Source: Euptelea pleiosperma (taxonomy: Eukaryota; Streptophyta; Magnoliopsida; Ranunculales; Eupteleaceae). Taken from it: 64,000 nt of DNA. Shown here in pieces: positions 62,401-64,000 of the stretch (its first letter is position 1; every line of letters begins with the position of its first letter). Below the pieces are notes generated by a model that did no database searches, was not told where the DNA came from, and worked only from the letters and a program-made list of their open reading frames with translations. The DNA lies in NCBI GenBank assembly GCA_035048495.1, contig CM068548.1:1-64000 (forward strand), written 5' to 3'. The translations under genes and the position numbers were made by a program.

Positions 62401-63660
62401 AACTGTCCCAAATCTTGTTCCAACACTTCAAATCTGTTGAAACAATAGTAATGGAAGGGTCTGAGTCAAATTACGGGGTCGGGTTGCGAAAAAGTCCCAA
62501 GTTATAGGATTCGGAATGTAACACACAAACTGAGTCCAATTTGAGACGTTGACGCACGGATGGAGCTAACTTGTTTCGATTGTCCCGAATCTTGTTCCAA
62601 CACTTCAAATGTGTTGAAACAATAGTAATGGAAGAATTCGAGTCTAATTACGAGGTCCGGTTGCGAAAAAGTCACAAGTTATAGGCTTCGGAATGTAACA
62701 CACAAACTGAGTCCAATTTGAGACGTTGACGCACGGATGGAGCTAACTTGTTTTGACTGTCCCAAATCTTGTTCCAACACTTTAAATCTGTTGAAACAAT
62801 AGTAATGGAAGAATTCGAGTCTAATTACGAGGGCCGGTTGCGAAAAAGTCACAAGTTATAGGCTTCGGAATGTAACACACAAACTGAGTCCAATTTGAGA
62901 CGTTGACGCACGGATGGAGCTAACTTGTTTCGATTGTCCCGAATCTTGTTCCAACACTTCAAATGTGTTGAAACAATAGTAATGGAAGAATTCGAGTCTA
63001 ATTACGAGGTCCGGTTGCGAAAAAGTCACAAGTTATAGGCTTCAGAATGTAACACAGAAACTGAGTCCAACTTGAGACGTTGAGGCACGGAAGGAGCTAA
63101 CTTGTTTCGACTGTCCCAAATTTTGTTCCAAACTTTAAATCTGTTGAAACAATAGTTATGGAAGAGTTTGAGTCCAATTACGAGGTCTGGTAGCAAAAAA
63201 GTCACAAGTTATAGGCTTCGGAATGTAACACACAAACTGAGTCCAATTTGAGACGTTGACGCACGGATGGAGCTAACTTGTTTCGATTGTCCCGAATCTT
63301 GTTCCAACACTTCAAATGTGTTGAAACAATAGTAATGGAAGAATTCGAGTCTAATTACGAGGTCCGGTTGCGAAAAAGTCACAAGTTATAGGCTTCAGAA
63401 TGTAACACACAAACTGAGTCCAATTTGAGACGTTGACGCACGGATGGAGCTAACTTGTTTTGACTGTCCCAAATCTTGTTCCAACACTTTAAATCTGTTG
63501 AAACAATAGTAATGGAAGAATTCGAGTCTAATTACGAGGGCCGGTTGCGAAAAAGTCACAAGTTATAGGCTTCGGAATGTAACACACAAACTGAGTCCAA
63601 TTTGAGACGTTGACGCACGGATGGAGCTAACTTGTTTCGACTGTCCCGAATCTTGGTCCA
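50476..63660. repeat. 177-bp satellite, distinct subfamily with 10-monomer HOR (1,771 bp)
   Basis: Almost all monomers here carry GACGCACGG (or GATGCACGG) rather than GACGAACGG, so the subfamily changes sharply near 50.48 kb. A marker monomer (GGTCTGAGTC, GGGGTCGGG) lies at 51301, 53072, 54843 and 56614, three exact periods of 1,771 bp. The extra base over 10 x 177 is in the monomer with GTGTTAAAAACAATAATAATGG. After 56.6 kb the order is broken by clean loss of whole monomers, including a 1,063-bp six-monomer unit repeated twice (56731 and 57794). The marker returns at 59625 and 62458. Open frames such as the plus-strand 100 codons at 50871 are by-products. Confidence 0.92.
51441..51459. repeat. 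representative dyad (CAACAC ... GTGTTG) within the satellite monomer
   Basis: CAACAC, a 7-nt spacer TTCAAAT, then GTGTTG; flanking TTC/GAA extends the pairing with one mismatch. It is present in most monomers at the same phase. Other monomer classes carry TTCATATCTGTTG or TTCAAATATGTTG, which break it. Short dyads are a recurrent feature of centromeric satellites. Confidence 0.75.
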
Positions 63661-64000
63661 AGTACGAGGTCCGGTTGCGAAAAAGTCATTAATTATAGCC
63701 TTATGTAACACCCAAACTAAGTCCAATTAGAGACATTGACGAACGAATGGAGCAAACTTGTTCCGCATGTCCCGAATCCTATTCCCAGACTTCAAATGTG
63801 TTGAAAGAATAATAATGGACTAGTTTGAGTAAAATTACAAGGTCCAGTTGTAAGAAAGTCACTTGTTATAGGCAACGGAATGTAACACACAAACTGAGTC
63901 CAATTAGAGACATTGAGGCACAGATGGAGCAAACTTGTTCCGACTGTCCCGAATCTAATTCGAACACTTCAAATGTGTTGAAACAATTGTAATAGAAGAT
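63661..64000. repeat. diverged satellite at the array edge
   Basis: From ~63661, just after a monomer is cut short (CTTGGTCCAAG joined to TACGAGG), two monomers share fixed differences: AATTAGAGACATTGA, GGAGCAAACTTGTTCCG, and ATCCTATTC or ATCTAATTC. They differ from all HOR monomers and from each other. This suggests older, non-homogenised satellite flanking the active array. Confidence 0.8.

Noticed and set aside
1..64000. CENP-B box in the monomer
   Set aside because: TTTCGACTGTCCCGAAT only superficially resembles the core; required positions (central A and CGGG) do not match on either strand.
1..64000. tRNA, rRNA or other RNA genes
   Set aside because: No cloverleaf-type sequence or rRNA landmark was recognised; the tRNA similarity is limited to the 14-nt primer binding sites.

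Overview
This window looks like plant centromeric or pericentromeric heterochromatin and holds no recognisable single-copy host gene. About 44 kb is a head-to-tail satellite with a 177-bp monomer (1-16546 and 36054-64000). The only large interruption is one 19.5-kb LTR-retrotransposon block (16547-36053). A satellite near 177-178 bp, higher-order repeats (HORs) and an Athila/Tat-like Ty3/gypsy element sitting in the array together resemble angiosperm centromeres. I cannot name the species, and centromere function is inferred, not seen.

Satellite layout. 1-4835 holds mixed monomers with a six-monomer (~1,062 bp) rhythm; its first ~1.2 kb matches the HOR family seen at 40-48 kb. 4836-11930 is a young 12-monomer HOR (2,124 bp), with markers at 4888, 7012 and 9136 and a 6-monomer step to 10198. 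11931-16546 is mixed and contains an exact-looking 708-bp (4-monomer) duplication. 36054-50475 continues the same broad subfamily, with 11-mer/10-mer HORs and late dimer/trimer duplications. 50476-63660 is a different block: a 10-monomer HOR of 1,771 bp repeated cleanly from 51.3 to 56.6 kb, then rearranged by loss of whole monomers. 63661-64000 is clearly diverged satellite, probably the edge of the homogenised array. A 332-bp non-satellite piece at 39507-39838 is the only other foreign insertion.

Retrotransposon. The block has the structure LTR-internal-LTR-internal-LTR, with three ~2.76-kb LTRs and two ~5.62-kb internal regions. It is transcribed leftwards (minus strand). It begins TGAAAATAGG and ends GCGAATATCA on the plus strand, so the LTR is TG...CA, and it is flanked by a perfect 5-bp target-site duplication, GTCCC. 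Each internal region has a tRNA-Asp-type primer binding site, a ~1.8-kb leader, one 614-codon ORF that reads like the C-terminal, low-complexity part of an Athila/Tat Gag, a ~2-kb non-coding tail and a polypurine tract. I see no protease, reverse transcriptase, RNase H or integrase, so the element should be non-autonomous and depend on proteins from a related element. The copies appear to differ only in homopolymer lengths, so the tandem arrangement is very recent or partly an assembly effect.

The most interesting signal is the LTR promoter. U3 carries three tandem 20-bp repeats, each with a mitosis-specific activator (MSA, MYB3R-type) core. There are also nine TGGGCC/TGGGCT (site II, TCP-type) motifs, a TATA-like box beside a perfect 26-bp palindrome and a 33-bp poly(dA:dT) tract, and a telo-box near the predicted start. 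This combination is typical of plant genes expressed in dividing cells and suggests a retrotransposon tuned to G2/M or proliferating tissue.
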